Shown piece after piece: positions 11,623-22,962 of a stretch of 64,000 nucleotides of DNA. The first letter of the stretch is position 1. The number at the start of each line of letters is the position of its first letter. The translations under genes and the position numbers were made by a program. The notes under the pieces are model-generated. The model did not search any database. It was not told where the DNA came from and worked only from the letters and a program-made list of their open reading frames with translations. The stretch is from Hippopus hippopus (taxonomy: Eukaryota; Mollusca; Bivalvia; Cardiida; Cardiidae): contig OX328106.1 of NCBI GenBank assembly GCA_946811185.2, positions 8,908,777 through 8,972,776 on the forward strand, given 5' to 3'.

Positions 11623-12376
11623 GTTGAAAAAATTAACTTCCACAGTTACCCTCATCCCTGTTTTCTGACAAAATAAGCATGGATAGATGCCATTTTTATT
11701 TTTTCTTATTGTTTAGAATTATAAATAATATAAATGGAAATTTTAAGAAAAATCTGTCCGTTAGAAAGTACGTATTTATTAAAGATTAACACTTAATTCG
11801 GTCAAATTATCTCCCTTTTTAACTCAGTGATCTTTATATAACATACATATTTGTACATTTACCATGCATAAAACCAGGCTTTTATATATTTTTTGTGCGA
11901 ATCTAAATGAATTTTCATTAAAATGATGTGTATTTATATATTCTGATGATAATTTTCCTGTTTAACTGACTATTAAAGAAAAGCATGTTAAATCCAATAA
12001 AAGCTGAATTTTGGAACTGTATATACCTTTTTCAAAGGCAATTTTCTCAGAAACGACCACGGTGACCCATATCTTTTTTTACTGTAATCTCCTAGAGACA
12101 TGATGAGCTTTGTATTTGCAAAGTTTTAAAAAAATCTGTCCGTTAGAAAAATTTGTGATATACGTCATTAAACAGTCTAAACATGCACCAAACAATCTGT
12201 AGTAAATAGCATTCTTGTACATTGTCAGCAGAAACTCAAAAAAATGTCTGTTTGAAGACCTTTTAAATACATCGGGACATATTGATTTCATTTGTTACTT
12301 GGTATAAAACTTGCATGCAGGTCCATAAAATCTTTACATTGTAGGGTAATAATTCTGTAACTCTTTCTTGTACAAA
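11623..12376. other. Unassigned AT-rich stretch
   Basis: No gene. A 19-bp sequence (aaaaatctgtccgttagaa) occurs at about 11750 and 12128 in the same orientation, suggesting an old duplication. Confidence 0.45.
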
Positions 12377-12500
12377 TGCAACCTTTTACACACTTACAGA
12401 TAGAAGATAGCCTCTGAAACAATTGTGGGAGAAGGAGCTGTCCTTTGCAACAAGCATTGCTCCTTTTCCATCAATGTTTTTCTTACCACTAGAAAATTTT
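12377..12500 (+). mobile_element. MITE-1-like, degenerate
   Basis: 'cttttacacacttacagata', 'agcctctgaaacaattgtgg', arms 'gagaaggagctgt' and 'attgctccttttcc', 'atcaatgtttttcttacc'. Confidence 0.45.
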
Positions 12501-12565
12501 TTCTTTCTTCTTTGTGGCACCTGTACTTGATCTAAAATTTGCCTACATGGTAACGGCATAATGTA

Positions 12566-12688
12566 CATATCTCTCTCTCTGTCTGTCTCTCTCAGTCTGT
12601 CTGTCTGTGTCTCTTTCAGTCTGTCTGTCTCTCTCTCACTCACTCTGTCTCTTACCCCCCCCCCCCCCCACACACACACACACACATA
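12566..12688. repeat. Microsatellite cluster
   Basis: (TCTG/TCTC)n from about 12570 to 12652, then a C-run at about 12656-12669, then (CA)n to 12687. The ORF of 99 residues over it is low-complexity. Confidence 0.85.
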
Positions 12689-12721
12689 CCCCCTCCATTA
12701 ACAAAGATAGAAAACAGGTTA

Positions 12722-12840
12722 AGGTCCTGTGTGACTAAGTGGTCAAGGTTAGTTAGGTTTATGGCTAGTCATCCAGTGGTCATGGGTTTGGTAATTAGCC
12801 GAGGTTTAGCTGAAGTCTGAAACCATTATATGTTTTTTTA
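12722..12840 (+). mobile_element. Possible tRNA-derived SINE head, degenerate
   Basis: 'gtgactaagtggtcaagg' resembles an A box and 'ggtcatgggtttggtaat' a B box about 35 bp later. No body is recognisable downstream. Confidence 0.35.
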
Positions 12841-12929
12841 CACAGAAAGGACTTTTTGCATGTAGAAAACCATGTTAGCACAAAATTGATCTGTAAACAA
12901 GGTTAGGTTATTTTTTAATCATTTAACTT

Positions 12930-13087
12930 TTAAGCCTTTACCACACAATCCCGAGTTTTAACAACCCTGAGGAAAGAGGCTTTTGAAAACATCTTGGTAA
13001 CCAGCATGTCCTTCTTTTCTCCTTAAGTTGTCAAAAGCCTTCTTGTTTACACTCTTTAAAACTCAAGATTGTGTGGTAAAGAGTTAA
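12930..13087. mobile_element. MITE-1, symmetric variant with two left-type ends
   Basis: TTAA at both ends. The left end 'ctttaccacacaatcccgag' is matched by its own inverse at the right ('ctcaagattgtgtggtaaag'); the usual right half is absent. Confidence 0.65.
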
Positions 13088-13165
13088 GATTGGATTGTTT
13101 ATTCTGTGGTCAGATCTTGACCTGCTTTCTACAAAATCACCCCGTAGTCTTGAGCATTTTAAAGT

Positions 13166-13393
13166 TTAACCCTTTACTAAACAATCTCTTGTTTCAACGA
13201 CCCTGAGGAAGGAGCCTTTTGAAAACATTGTGAGTAAAGAAGAAATGCTGGTAACTAGCATTTTCTCGTTTTCAAACAATGATTTCTATCCTATGAAAGA
13301 CAAGACTTGCCATTTGAGCAAGAATTAATTTGTCAACTGCAAATGCTTTCAAATTGGGCCAGTATAAAGGTTTGTCATTTGGTATAGAGTTAA
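13166..13393 (+). mobile_element. MITE-1
   Basis: TTAA both ends, left tip 'ccctttactaaacaatctct', palindrome 'gaaatgctggtaactagcat', right tip 'catttggtatagag'. Confidence 0.68.
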
Positions 13394-13534
13394 CTATCAC
13401 TTGATGGGTATTTTTTTAATTTAAATACTTTTAACCCAAGTTTTATCAGTTGTTTCAGTTTTTGTCTACAACCCAATTTTTCATAGTTCAAAAGACCGTT
13501 AATTTTCTGTTTTTATTACTGATAGTAGTGTTGT

Positions 13535-13769
13535 AACCCATAACTGGACAACAAAAGTTTAGACAGACTTGTCTGATGTGAAAGCTCTTGCAGACAACAA
13601 ATTAAATTTGGCTGAAATTATGGGCTTTGTCTATTGAAGAGTAGAAAATATTGTAGGAAAAGGAGAAAAAGCTGGTTACCAGCATTTTTCTCAATTTTCC
13701 CACAATGGATTTTTAAAAGCCATTTCTGTAAGGGTCATTAAAACTCATGATAACGTGTTAAAGGGTTAA
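13535..13769 (-). mobile_element. MITE-1
   Basis: Right half first ('tctgatgtgaaagctcttgc', 'gacaacaaattaaatttggc'), palindrome 'gagaaaaagctggttaccag', left-type end 'acgtgttaaagggttaa'. Confidence 0.65.
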
Positions 13770-14007
13770 TTAGGTTATTAGGGTTTTTTTTTTAAATTTT
13801 ATCAGTTTTTCAACTGTGAAACTTTCACTGTTAAACTCATGGAACAAGTTAGCACAGGACAAGGTGCATTCTGCAGTGTTTGATAAGAAATCTTTTATTT
13901 TTCTTTTGAAACCAAGTTAGATTTGGTTGGCCTGTCAGATTGAATATGATGTTCTGTATAATAGATCCGTCTTAATTGTTTTACCTCATTATTAAAGAGG
14001 AAAACAA

Positions 14008-14237
14008 TTAACCCTTCACTGCACAATGCCGACTCTATACGACTCTCGAGAGGAAAGCTTTTTGAAAACATTGTGGGAAAAGGAGAAAATGCTGGTAACC
14101 AGCATTGTCTCCTTCTCCAACAATGTTTTTTACCCTATCAAAGAAAAATTGTACCATTTGAGCTACATTGAAATTGTCGTGTGCAAATGCTTTCAATTTG
14201 GAGTAGGGTAAAATTTTGTTGTCTGGTAAAGGGTTAA
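14008..14237 (+). mobile_element. MITE-1, well preserved
   Basis: TTAA both ends, 'cccttcactgcacaatgccg', palindrome 'gagaaaatgctggtaaccag', right tip 'ttgtctggtaaaggg'. Confidence 0.75.
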
Positions 14238-14244
14238 TATAAGC

Positions 14245-14405
14245 CATTCCTACTCTTTCCTGAATAAGTCTATGCTTTTATGAGCCTGAGAAAGATAGAT
14301 TTTGACAATACTGTGGGAAAAGGAGAAATGGTGGTAACCAGCATAATCTCCCTTTTCAACAATTTTTCCGTCTAAAGATATTTGTAATAATAAAACACAT
14401 GAAAT
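14245..14405 (+). mobile_element. MITE-1, diverged
   Basis: 'tttatgagcctgagaaagat', 'caatactgtgggaaaaggag', 'gtggtaaccagcataatctc'; right half degraded. Confidence 0.5.
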
Positions 14406-14740
14406 TTTCTAAAATGGATGCCAGATAATTACTTTCATCAAGTAGACTTCAATCAGCATTAACTTTTGCTTTAAATATATAGACATGAAGAATAAATTTT
14501 TGCAACTAGTTTTTTTTCTTAACACTATCATATATCAAAGATTACTGGGTATTTATCAAACATTGCACAATGTAATATTAACTGCTTTTTGCCACCTGAA
14601 AACGGGTACTCTTGGACAATGACTTGCTTTTCAATTTTTTTTCTTAGTGCATTTTTCCATAGCCTTTTCACTTTAATAATGTATCCAATTTTCTTCAATA
14701 AAGTTTTGTTTGGCATTTTCTTTATTGTTGATTTGTTCAT
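14406..14740. other. No gene or recognised repeat
   Basis: Two overlapping frames of 68 and 82 residues on opposite strands show no recognisable domain. Confidence 0.45.
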
Positions 14741-16062
14741 ATCCAGATGTATTCCTGTCCATGTGTCACCTGACACTGTTGTGCCAATATCTTAGCATCC
14801 CTTTGTTCAGATGTATGGGTGCCCCTATGTTACCACAAATAGCAACGTTCATATACACATATCCAGATAAGTACATGTGAATGTTTAACCATATTCAGAT
14901 ATGTATATACATGTAGGTCCTAATGTCAGTATGCTCAGATGTATACAATCATGTTCTAATGCCACCACACACACACACACACACGTGTATGGGTGTGTTC
15001 ACGCACTGTGACTGTGTCTAGATGTTTACATGTCCTATTTTTATCATGTAAAGATATGTATATGACCCTAATTCTTGATGTCACTATATACAGAGGTTCA
15101 TATATTCTTGTGTTACCATCCTTGTGCCCATGTCCAAATGTGAATATGTAACTATGTAAAAAATTACGGATATCCTAGTATCACCATATCAGAATATGAA
15201 CATGACCCAATGTCACCATGTCTACATGTGAACGTGTCTCATTATCATATGAAGACATGAACATGTCCCATTTCAACCCCTCCATTTACAGACTTGCACA
15301 TTTTCTCATTGTTACTATGTCCAGAATAGTAAAGCCCCAGTCACACCAAAATAGATCTTAGAACGTCTTACCCCGTCCTGACATGATCGGAAAACGGGTT
15401 ACGGTCAGGGTAGAATGTGTAATTTTGGCCTGAAAATGCCTGAAGCCCCTTTCTCACCAAACCTGTTCTTAGAAAGTCTTACCCCGGTCAACAAAATCGT
15501 AAAACTGGCTGCGGTCGGGATAAGACGTGTAATTTCGGTCGGTAAAATGCAAACGCACTGCGAATTGATGCCCGACTGCACCGCGTCTCTAATAGGATCG
15601 AAGTATGGCAGTTTCGTTTGCAGTACGTCCATCTCCTTTTAAGTACGTTGTCACTCCGTCTAATTACAGAACGGGATGGACGGCAAAAATTTTGAGCAGG
15701 CTCAAAGTTCTGGAGCACCCTTCCCATCCTAACCCATCCATTAAGTTTGTAAATAGATCGTAAAAGGTTGCTAGTACGTCCACTCCGTCTGAACACAGTT
15801 TAAGTCCGTTTGGCAAAAATTTTCGGAACGGAGTGAGAACGAGTTTGGTGTGACGAGAGTATAACATATCCTATTGTCACTATAGTCAGATGTATAAATG
15901 TTGCAATGACCAAATACGTGTATGTACCAAGATCATCTCAAGATACATCCCCATGACATAATATGCATTAGTACTGAATTTCAAGTTGTTGCCATGTAGA
16001 GACGTGTTCATGTCCCCATGTTAAGATGTGTGCATAAGGACATGTCAAGATGTGTATATTTT
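14741..16062 (+). repeat. Degenerate tandem array of short ATGT/CATG-rich units
   Basis: Loosely repeating units of roughly 40-50 bp built on 'ccagatgtgtacatgtccc' and 'aatgtcaccatgt'. They continue on both sides of an inserted element at 15336-15862. Contains an (AC)n run at about 14968-14984. Confidence 0.55.
15336..15862. mobile_element. GC-richer TIR element inside the degenerate array
   Basis: Ends 'agtcacaccaaaatagat' and 'gagtttggtgtgacgag' are inverted matches (GTCACACCAAA core). Repeated 'aacgtcttaccccg', 'gtacgtccactccgtct' motifs occur inside. Base composition is clearly richer in G+C than the flanks. No target duplication is certain. ORFs of 67-102 residues overlap on both strands with no known domain. 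Confidence 0.55.
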
Positions 16063-16065
16063 GTA

Positions 16066-16278
16066 AAGAGAAAAACTCTTTATCAGAAAAATCAAAAGCA
16101 CTTGCAGGCAAGAAAATCTATGTGGCTCAAATGATGGGATTTGTATTTGAAAGGATAGAAATGGTTTTGAGAATAGGGAACATTGCTGGTTACCAGCATT
16201 TTCTTCATTTCCCCATAATGTTTTCAAAAGTTGTCATTCTCAGGTTGTTTAAACTAGGAATTGTGTTGTAAAAGGTAA
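16066..16278 (-). mobile_element. MITE-1, diverged
   Basis: 'gtggctcaaatgatgggatt', palindrome 'cattgctggttaccagcatt', 'gaattgtgttgtaaaaggt' at the right end. Confidence 0.58.
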
Positions 16279-17039
16279 CAGACAATTGCAATCATATGGG
16301 CAACAGTTGTTTTTATTTTTATTGTCTAGTAAAACACTTAAAATAGTCTTTACAATTATGGTTTATACATTAGACAGGTTAAAGTGGTTACTAGTGGTTA
16401 CTAATAGCTAGCTTCTAGCAAACAACTTTACCTATCTTAATACAATACCATCTGCAGATGACTGTTTAGCCTTATAAGACTTTTGCAACGTACACCAGCA
16501 CCGACTGCGGACTACAGACTATCGACTTTATCGAGGGGGTTTCTCAAAATATCTGTAAGACGATTGTGTGAATAAAATCATAAGTCCACTTTGTTATCAA
16601 TATTAAAAAGAATAGAAAATTAATCACGAATGAATTACACAAATATCTTTACTTTGAACATGTTGTGAACTTATCGAAGGGATTTCCTCAAGTATGTTGA
16701 AATACAAGGGAATTCATCTATGATCGTATTATTTTTATGACGTATTATATAACGACATATCAGGCGAGTCATGGTCCTCTGAACTGCTTACTCCTGGTTG
16801 TCGTAGCAGCTTACTACTTTCTTAGTGAGAAAGTTCTAATAGAATAGATGACTTTCGGGGATCATTTCAGATAGGGGCCACATTTTCCACATGCCCATCG
16901 ATTATTAGTAGATTACCGAAGGTATTGTAGGATCTGTAAAAGATTAAAATGTTCACGATTTTAAAATTATTATCATCATTATTTCTTATCTCAACGTTAA
17001 AATGCTAAAAAGTAATCTAAGGGCTTTAACAAAAGGTTG

Positions 17040-17262
17040 ATTAAATAATTGATACAATGGTGTTTTATGCTGTTTTTAATATCGCAGCAGCCAGTCACCT
17101 AACCATATTTTCCTGGAATTTCTTTTTACCAGTACTTCGTGCAATATTCTTCCCAAGCAATTGGCTGCTTTTTCTCATACCCAACATCTAAACAATGATC
17201 AGCAGTGAGAGGTATGCATCCTGTCGCAATGAGCATCATCATTCCTCGGAAACAACTGGGAA
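17040..17262 (-). mobile_element. Old SINE copy inside the ISL2EU-like element
   Basis: Minus-strand, tRNA-derived SINE body (tail side 'aatggtgttttatgctg', then 'cctggaatttctttttacca'), truncated near the B box ('gggaattcgaac'). It sits at the same internal position in copy 2 (40917-41172), so it predates the separation of the two copies. Confidence 0.5.
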
Positions 17263-17269
17263 TTCGAAC

Positions 17270-17491
17270 TTGATTGATTGAATGGTGTTTTATGCCACTT
17301 TCAACATTTTCTCAGTCATTTCACAACGACATCCTACATATTCATGTATTTCCTGGGTTTTACCACTACTTGGCTCAGGCTCTGAAGTGTCTTGCCTAAC
17401 GACACTCCCACGAAAAACCCAGTGGATCCAGTGAGGCTCAAACCAAGGGCCTTCACGTCACGGGTCCTACACTGAGCCACAAAGGACGCCG
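17270..17491 (-). mobile_element. tRNA-derived SINE, minus strand
   Basis: Read on the minus strand it starts with a tRNA-like head: A box TGGCTCAGTG and B box GGTTTGAGCCTCAC. It ends in the tail gtggcataaaacaccattca with ATCAATCA repeats. Flanks give an imperfect duplication (ATTCGAAC and ATTCAAAC). It is absent at the matching site in copy 2 (41172). Confidence 0.75.
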
Positions 17492-17507
17492 ATTCAAACA
17501 TTTAACA

Positions 17508-18997
17508 ACAAGAGTGGCAAATTGTCGCAAGATACGCCCGTCCCACCGCCAGTTGTCAAGGGGGTATAATAATCATAAAGGGCAGGTAATGCAACAAACA
17601 TGTTTACCAAGTCTGAAGTCAATTTGACTTAGGTGACAAAGTTCCATTTCAGACAAGCAAGAAATACTGTAAAAATGAAGATCAAAGTGGAATTACTCCA
17701 AATCCGCACTAGGTAGAGTTATTGTTCTTGCGCACTGTACTCCGTAATATTGCAACAAACATGCATACCAAGTTTCAAGTCAATCAGACTGGAGATGACA
17801 AAATTATGCTCCAGACAAGCAGAAAATGCTGTAAAAATGACGATCAAAGGGAAATAACGACAGCACGAGGTAGAGTTATGGTTCTTTTGCACTGCACTCC
17901 GTATTATTGCAACAAACACACATGCCAAGTTTCAAGTCAATCGGACTGGAGATGACAAAATTATGCTCCAGACAAGCAGAAAATGCTGTAAAAATGACGA
18001 TCAAAGGGAAATAACTCAACGACAGCACGAGGTAGAGTTATGGTTCTTTTGCACTGCACTCCGTATTATTGCAACAAACACACATGCCAAGTTTCAAGTC
18101 AATCAGACTGGAGATGACAAAGTTATGCTCCGGATAAGCAAAAAATGCTGTAAAAATGACGATCAAAGGGAAATAACTCAAAGATAGCACGAGGTAGAGT
18201 TATGGTTCTTTCGCACTGCACTCCCCCTTAATGAGATCTATCCACCCATGAAGTTTCATAACCGTAGCTAGCATAGTTTTGGAGATATGCTTTGGACAAA
18301 ATTCAAGTATGAATATAAACAAAGGGAAATAACTCAAAAATTAAGTAAGCAAGAGTTATGATTCCTGTGCACTGCACTCCCCCTTGATAAGATCTATTTA
18401 CCCATGAAGTTTCATAACCTTAGCTAGTATAGTCTTGGAGATATGCTCCGGACAAAATTCAAGTATGAAAAACAACAAAGGGCAATAACTCAAAAATTCA
18501 GGAAGCAAGAGTTATGATTCCTGTGCACTGCACTCCCCCTTGATGAGATCTATCCACCCATGAAGTTTCATAACCTTAGCTAGTATAGTCTTCGATATAT
18601 GCTCCGGACAAAATTCAAGTATGAAAAACAACAAAGGGCAATAACTTAAAAATTAAGGAAGCAAGAGCTATGATTCCTGTGCACTGCACTCCCCCTTGAT
18701 GAGATCTATCCACCCATAAAGTTTCATAACCGTAGCTAGTATAGTTTTGGAGATATGCTCAAGACAAAATTCAAGTATGAAAAACAACAAAGGGCAAAAA
18801 CTCAAAAATTAAGCAAGCGAGAGTTATGATTCCTGTGCACTGCACTCCGCCTTGATGAGATCTATCCACCCATGAAATTTCATAACCGTAGCTAGCATAG
18901 TTTTGGAGATATGCTCCAGACAAAGAATGGGGACGCCGCCCGCCCGCCTGCCACGGGTGATCCCATAATACGTCCCGTCTTCGACGGGCGTATAAAA
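17508..18997 (+). mobile_element. Pearl-like element, core family C, hairpin type 3 end
   Basis: Starts acaagagtggcaaattgtcg, carries C modules of about 160 bp (cactgcactccg, caagtttcaagtcaatc, aaatgctgtaaaaatgacga), then related modules with cccttgatgagatc. It ends in a GC-rich segment, a hairpin at 18969-18992 (TACG, bulged T, CCCGTC-TTC-GACGGG, CGTA) and TAAAAA. Copy 2 of the host element has an uninterrupted AAAAA run here, so both ends of the insertion are visible. Several ORF-like translations inside are products of the repeat modules. Confidence 0.75.
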
Positions 18998-20019
18998 AGA
19001 CAAACTTGGACCTGTCCTAAACGGTATACTACAAATGCAAAGATGTATATTGTGTCTCGGCCATAACCTGACAAATAAAATGTCTATGAGGTTCACGCAA
19101 AAAAAAAAACTGTGGAGAAAGGATTAAATGTTATTTACCTCAGTCCTTTCAGCTGTGTTAAACTGAAGGCTTTGTGCATGTTGGATACACGCTTTACCAA
19201 ATAATCCCTGTCTCTAGACTTCACAGGTAGAAGGCACTTAAAAACACTTGGGGGAAAAAAGAATGTTTTTGTAACAATCATTTTTTACCCTTTTGGAGGC
19301 AAATGCCAGCATTTGAGTCACTTAAGTCACAGTTATTCGAGTCAGATGCGTAGCTTTGAACGAAAGCGAATTGCTTTACATGAAAGTCAAATTAGTGACA
19401 AATGCCTACGTGAATTATGAATGAAAAAAAAAGTTTGACCGATTGCCATACTGGCCTTTGTTTGGATAAGAAAATCTGTGCTATCACAGGTAAAACGCAT
19501 ACTTTGCCGACGCGTTATTAAAGGTACTCTTTACTTTAAGTTATCCTTTCCCTCTTTCAGTAACAAAGGAAATGAAAGTTGGGAAAAATGTGAGATTTTT
19601 AACAGCGCAGAAAACTTTGTTGAAAAAAGGAAAATTGTTCAGATCATGGAAGAAGGAGAATTTACACATTCTGAGCAACTTCTTTTTTCTCAGTGTTTTC
19701 AAATACCTCTTGGTACAGGTGTCTGAAGGGGTCTTTTTGAGTTAAAAGGTTAACTCACAAATCTATGATACACTTTTTATCATCCTTTTTTTTTTTTGAT
19801 ATGGTTGCTCAGCTATCCGGGATATCACAAACTGTCACTTATTTTTGATGTGTGCATTTCATGTACCAAATATGAGATACGGATGATGTTAAAAGTTCTT
19901 ACATAAGATGTCCATCCGAACAATAGTAACCTGCTGTGCTGGTATCTGGGAGAATACCCAGCTGTTAGAAGCAAGAGACCCAGAAATAAACCACAAGAGC
20001 AGTGTTTGTCTAGTATCGT

Positions 20020-20460
20020 TATTGTCATGTGATCCATATACAAAGAGACTTCAATGATGACCATGGAACAATTGTTCTTGTTGAAAGTGGCCTTCTGGCC
20101 CATATAAATGATGCTCAACAATTCAATTCTATGACCAGAATTGGGCGTTATCCAGAACATCCATTTCCTAAAAATTGCCATTTACTGGCAGATAGAATTT
20201 ATGCCAATAAATGTCCCCTACTCACTGAATATAAAAGTGTTTAACGTGGGAGAAAAGAAGGACCGAGGCTTCAAAAATGTCACAAGTTCAGAGCATACCT
20301 AGATTGCTGTAGAGTTTCTGTTGAGCACAGTTTAGCCAGGCTTAAATCGCACAGGGCTGTAAACGATGTTCTGAGACATTTTAGACATTTACTAAGTCTT
20401 ACTGTAAATATATGTGCCAATGTGGTCTGTCGAAGGAGGGAAATTGGCTTAAATACTTAA
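20020..20460 (+). pseudogene. IS5/Harbinger-type (DDE_Tnp_4) transposase C-terminal remnant
   Basis: Two open pieces broken by stops and a frame change. The first (to about 20244) contains GRYPEHPFPKNCHLLADRIY and LLTEYKS, matching the region around the second catalytic Asp in Harbinger/IS5-like transposases (usually LLGDxAYP...LLTPY). The second (20311-20460) reads R-V-S-V-E-H-S-L-A-R-L-K, the canonical R-x-x-V-E-x-x-x-x-x-L-K block with the catalytic Glu, followed by about 38 residues to TAA. The N-terminal half and first Asp are not recognisable. The protein is not functional. The assignment to ISL2EU rather than HARBI1-like Harbinger is tentative. Confidence 0.65.
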
Positions 20461-20762
20461 TAAAAACCCAGGAATGCTTTGCACAGATATTGGTGTCATT
20501 CAAAAGTAATTTATGGTTCTTCTTTTTAATATAATTATAACGAATGTGAACCTTTCATCTATTCTCGCAATCCTTTTATGTGCAAACGTTTTGAGAAAAC
20601 CCCTAATTGAAGTCAGTAATCTGTAGTCTGCAGTCGGTACTGGTGTACGTTGCATAAGTCTATAGAATGGCTATCTAACGGATGGACAGATGAACTGGTG
20701 AACAAAATATTTATTCTGTACATTGTCTAATCAAGGTGCACACACATATGAAATATATTTTA

Positions 20763-22466
20763 ACAAGAGTGGCAAATTGTCGCAAGATACGCCCGTCCCA
20801 CCACCAGATGTCGAGGGGGTATAATAATTGTAAAGGGCAGGTAATGCAACAAACATGTTTACCAAAGTCTCAAGTCAATTTGACTTGAGGTGACAAAGTT
20901 CCGTTCCGGACAAGCAAGAAATACTGTAAAAATGAAGATCAAAGTGGAATTACTCAAAATCCGCACTAGGTAGAGTTATTGTTCTTGCGCACCGTACTCC
21001 ATAATATTGCAACAAACTTGCATACCAAGTTTGAAGTCACTCTGACTTGAGATGACAAAGTTGTATTCCAGACAAGCACTAACTGCTGTAAAAATGACGA
21101 TCAAAGGGAAATAACTCAAAATTCATGCTAGGAAGAGTTATAGTTCTTGTGCACTGCACTCCGTAAATTTTCAACAATCATGCATACCAAATTTGAAGAT
21201 ATTCAGACTAGACATGACAAAGTTATATTCCAGACAAGCAGAAAATGCTGTAAAAATGATGATCAAAGGGAGATAACTCAAGGACAGCATGAGGTAGAGT
21301 TATGGTTCTTTCACATTGCACTCCGTATTGCAACAAACACAAATACCAAGTTTCAAGTCAATCGGACTGGAGATGACAAAGTTATGCTCCGGACAAGCAG
21401 AAAATGCTGTAAAAATGATGATCAAATGGAAATAACTCAAAGACAGTACCAGGTAGAGTTATGGTTCTTTTGCACTGCACTCTGTATTATTGCAACAAAC
21501 ACAAATGCCAAGTTTCAGGTCAATTGGACTGGAGATGACAGAGTTATGTTCCGGACAAGCAGAAAATGCTGTAAAAATGACGATCAAAGGGAAATAACTC
21601 AGACAGCATGAGGTAGAGTTATGGTTCTTTCGCACTGCACTCCGTATTATTGCAACAAACACAAATGCCAAGTTTAAGTCAATGGGACTGGAGATGACAA
21701 AGTTATGCTCCGGACAAGCAGAAAATGCTGTAAAAATGACGATCAAAGGGAAATAACTCAAAGATAGCACAAGGTAGAGTTATGGTTCTTTTGCACTGCA
21801 CTCCGTATTATTGCAACAAACACACGTGCCAAGTTTAAGTCAATGGGACTGGAGATGACAAAGTTATGCTCCGGACAAGCAGAAAATGCTGTAAAAATGA
21901 CGATCAAAGGGAAATAACTCAAAGATAGCACAAGGTAGAGTTATGGTTCTTTTGCACTGCACTCCGTATTATTGCAACAAACACACGTGCCAAGTTTCAA
22001 GTCAATCAGACTGGAGATGACAAAGTTATGCTCCGGACAAGCAGAAAATGCTGTAAAAATGATGATCAAAGGGAAATAACTCAAAGACAGCAAGAGGTAG
22101 AGTTATGGTTCTTTCTCACTGCACTCCGTATTATTGCAACAAACACACATGCCAAGTTTCAAGTCAATCGGACTGGAGATGACAAAGTTATGCTCCGGAC
22201 AAGCAGAAAATGCTGTAAAAATGACAATCAAAGGGAAATAACTCAAAGACAGCACGAGGTAGAGTTATGGTTCTTTTGCACTGCACTCCGTATAATTGCA
22301 ACAAACACACATGCCAAGTTTCAAGTCAATCGGACTGGAGATGACAAAGTTATGCTCCGGACAAAGAACTGGACGCCGCCCGCCCGCCCTGCCCAGACAG
22401 ACGCCTGCCCGCCCGTACGCCATGGGTGATCCCATAATACGTCCCGTCTTCAACGCGCGTATAAAA
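20763..22466 (+). mobile_element. Pearl-like element, core family C, hairpin type 3 end
   Basis: Same 5' start as 17508, then at least eight C modules. Successive gcactgcactccg landmarks at 21472, 21632, 21793, 21954, 22116 and 22278 give a period of 160-162 bp. The end has a GC-rich CCGCCCGCCC block, a slightly decayed type 3 hairpin (22438-22461) and TAAAAA. It begins about 100 bp after the ISL2EU-like copy 1. Confidence 0.75.
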
Positions 22467-22467
22467 A

Positions 22468-22608
22468 TTAGGTCAAGAGTTCAAGAGATACTGAGCAGAC
22501 AGGGTTTTTGAGGATCCGACTGCTGTGACTTTCACCTTAGAGCCTTGTATGTGAAACTACTCCTTTGCACATTGTCTTGTAAATGTGCACTCATGTGTGA
22601 AATATTTC
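22468..22608 (+). repeat. Family H module fragment
   Basis: One diverged module (gttcaagagatactgagcag, cttagagccttg, ttgcacattgtcttg, gtgcactcatgtgtgaaat) related to the arrays at 25310 and 27075. As at 27242 it ends directly at an 'acaagaggaccatgatgg' terminus. Confidence 0.45.
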
Positions 22609-22752
22609 AAACAAGAGGACCATGATGGCCCTGTAGTGCTCCACTCCTACCCTATCAAAGACAGAAATAGTCATTTCAGCTACATCCAATTCGTCGTCTG
22701 CAATGGCTTTGAATTTGATCCAGTCAAAACATTGTTGTTTCGTAAAGAGTAA
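22609..22752 (+). repeat. Chimera: pearl-like 5' terminus joined to right half of MITE-1
   Basis: 'acaagaggaccatgatggcc' and about 20 more bases of a pearl-like 5' end are followed without a gap by the right half of MITE-1 (ctaccctatcaaagacag... tcgtaaagagtaaa). The left half of the MITE and the rest of the pearl-like element are missing, so this is a deletion junction. Confidence 0.55.
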
Positions 22753-22962
22753 ATTAAATGGATCATGCACTTTTGCATGTCATTGGCATTGACAGAGACA
22801 TACAGTATAAAAATTTGTATGGCAATAAACTTACATGGAAAAATATCCTCCCCCCCATTCAACAACAACAAAAAGTCACATCTTTTGCAGATGCAAAGAT
22901 AATGTCAGTGAATACATGCAGGTTTTTTCAATGGCATGAAAGGTCAAGTTTCGAAACAAACA

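Larger units (their letters stand above)
16471..20661 (+). mobile_element. ISL2EU/Harbinger-like DNA transposon, copy 1, with nested insertions
   Basis: Bounded by long imperfect inverted ends of about 45 bp (AGACTTTTGCAACGTACACC inward from both sides). The same ends bound the copy at 40111-42848. The interior carries a degraded transposase near the right end (20020-20460), an old SINE also found in copy 2, and two insertions absent from copy 2: a SINE at 17270-17491 and a pearl-like element at 17508-18997. The copy 2 flanks suggest an AT target duplication, which fits ISL2EU; here the flanks are ambiguous. Superfamily assignment rests mainly on the transposase remnant. Confidence 0.72.

Noticed and set aside
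12386..12685. 99-residue minus-strand ORF rich in R, E, T, D
   Set aside because: It is the translation of a TCTG/TCTC/CA microsatellite.
15405..15867. Overlapping ORFs of 67-102 residues on both strands
   Set aside because: They arise from the GC-richer TIR element; open frames on both strands reflect composition, and no domain is recognisable.
17722..22429. ORFs up to 154 residues with MLRTSRKCCKNDDQREITQ repeats (also 47800, 61678)
   Set aside because: Products of the 161-bp C modules; 161 is not a multiple of three, so frames change from module to module, and the ORFs end in unrelated sequence.
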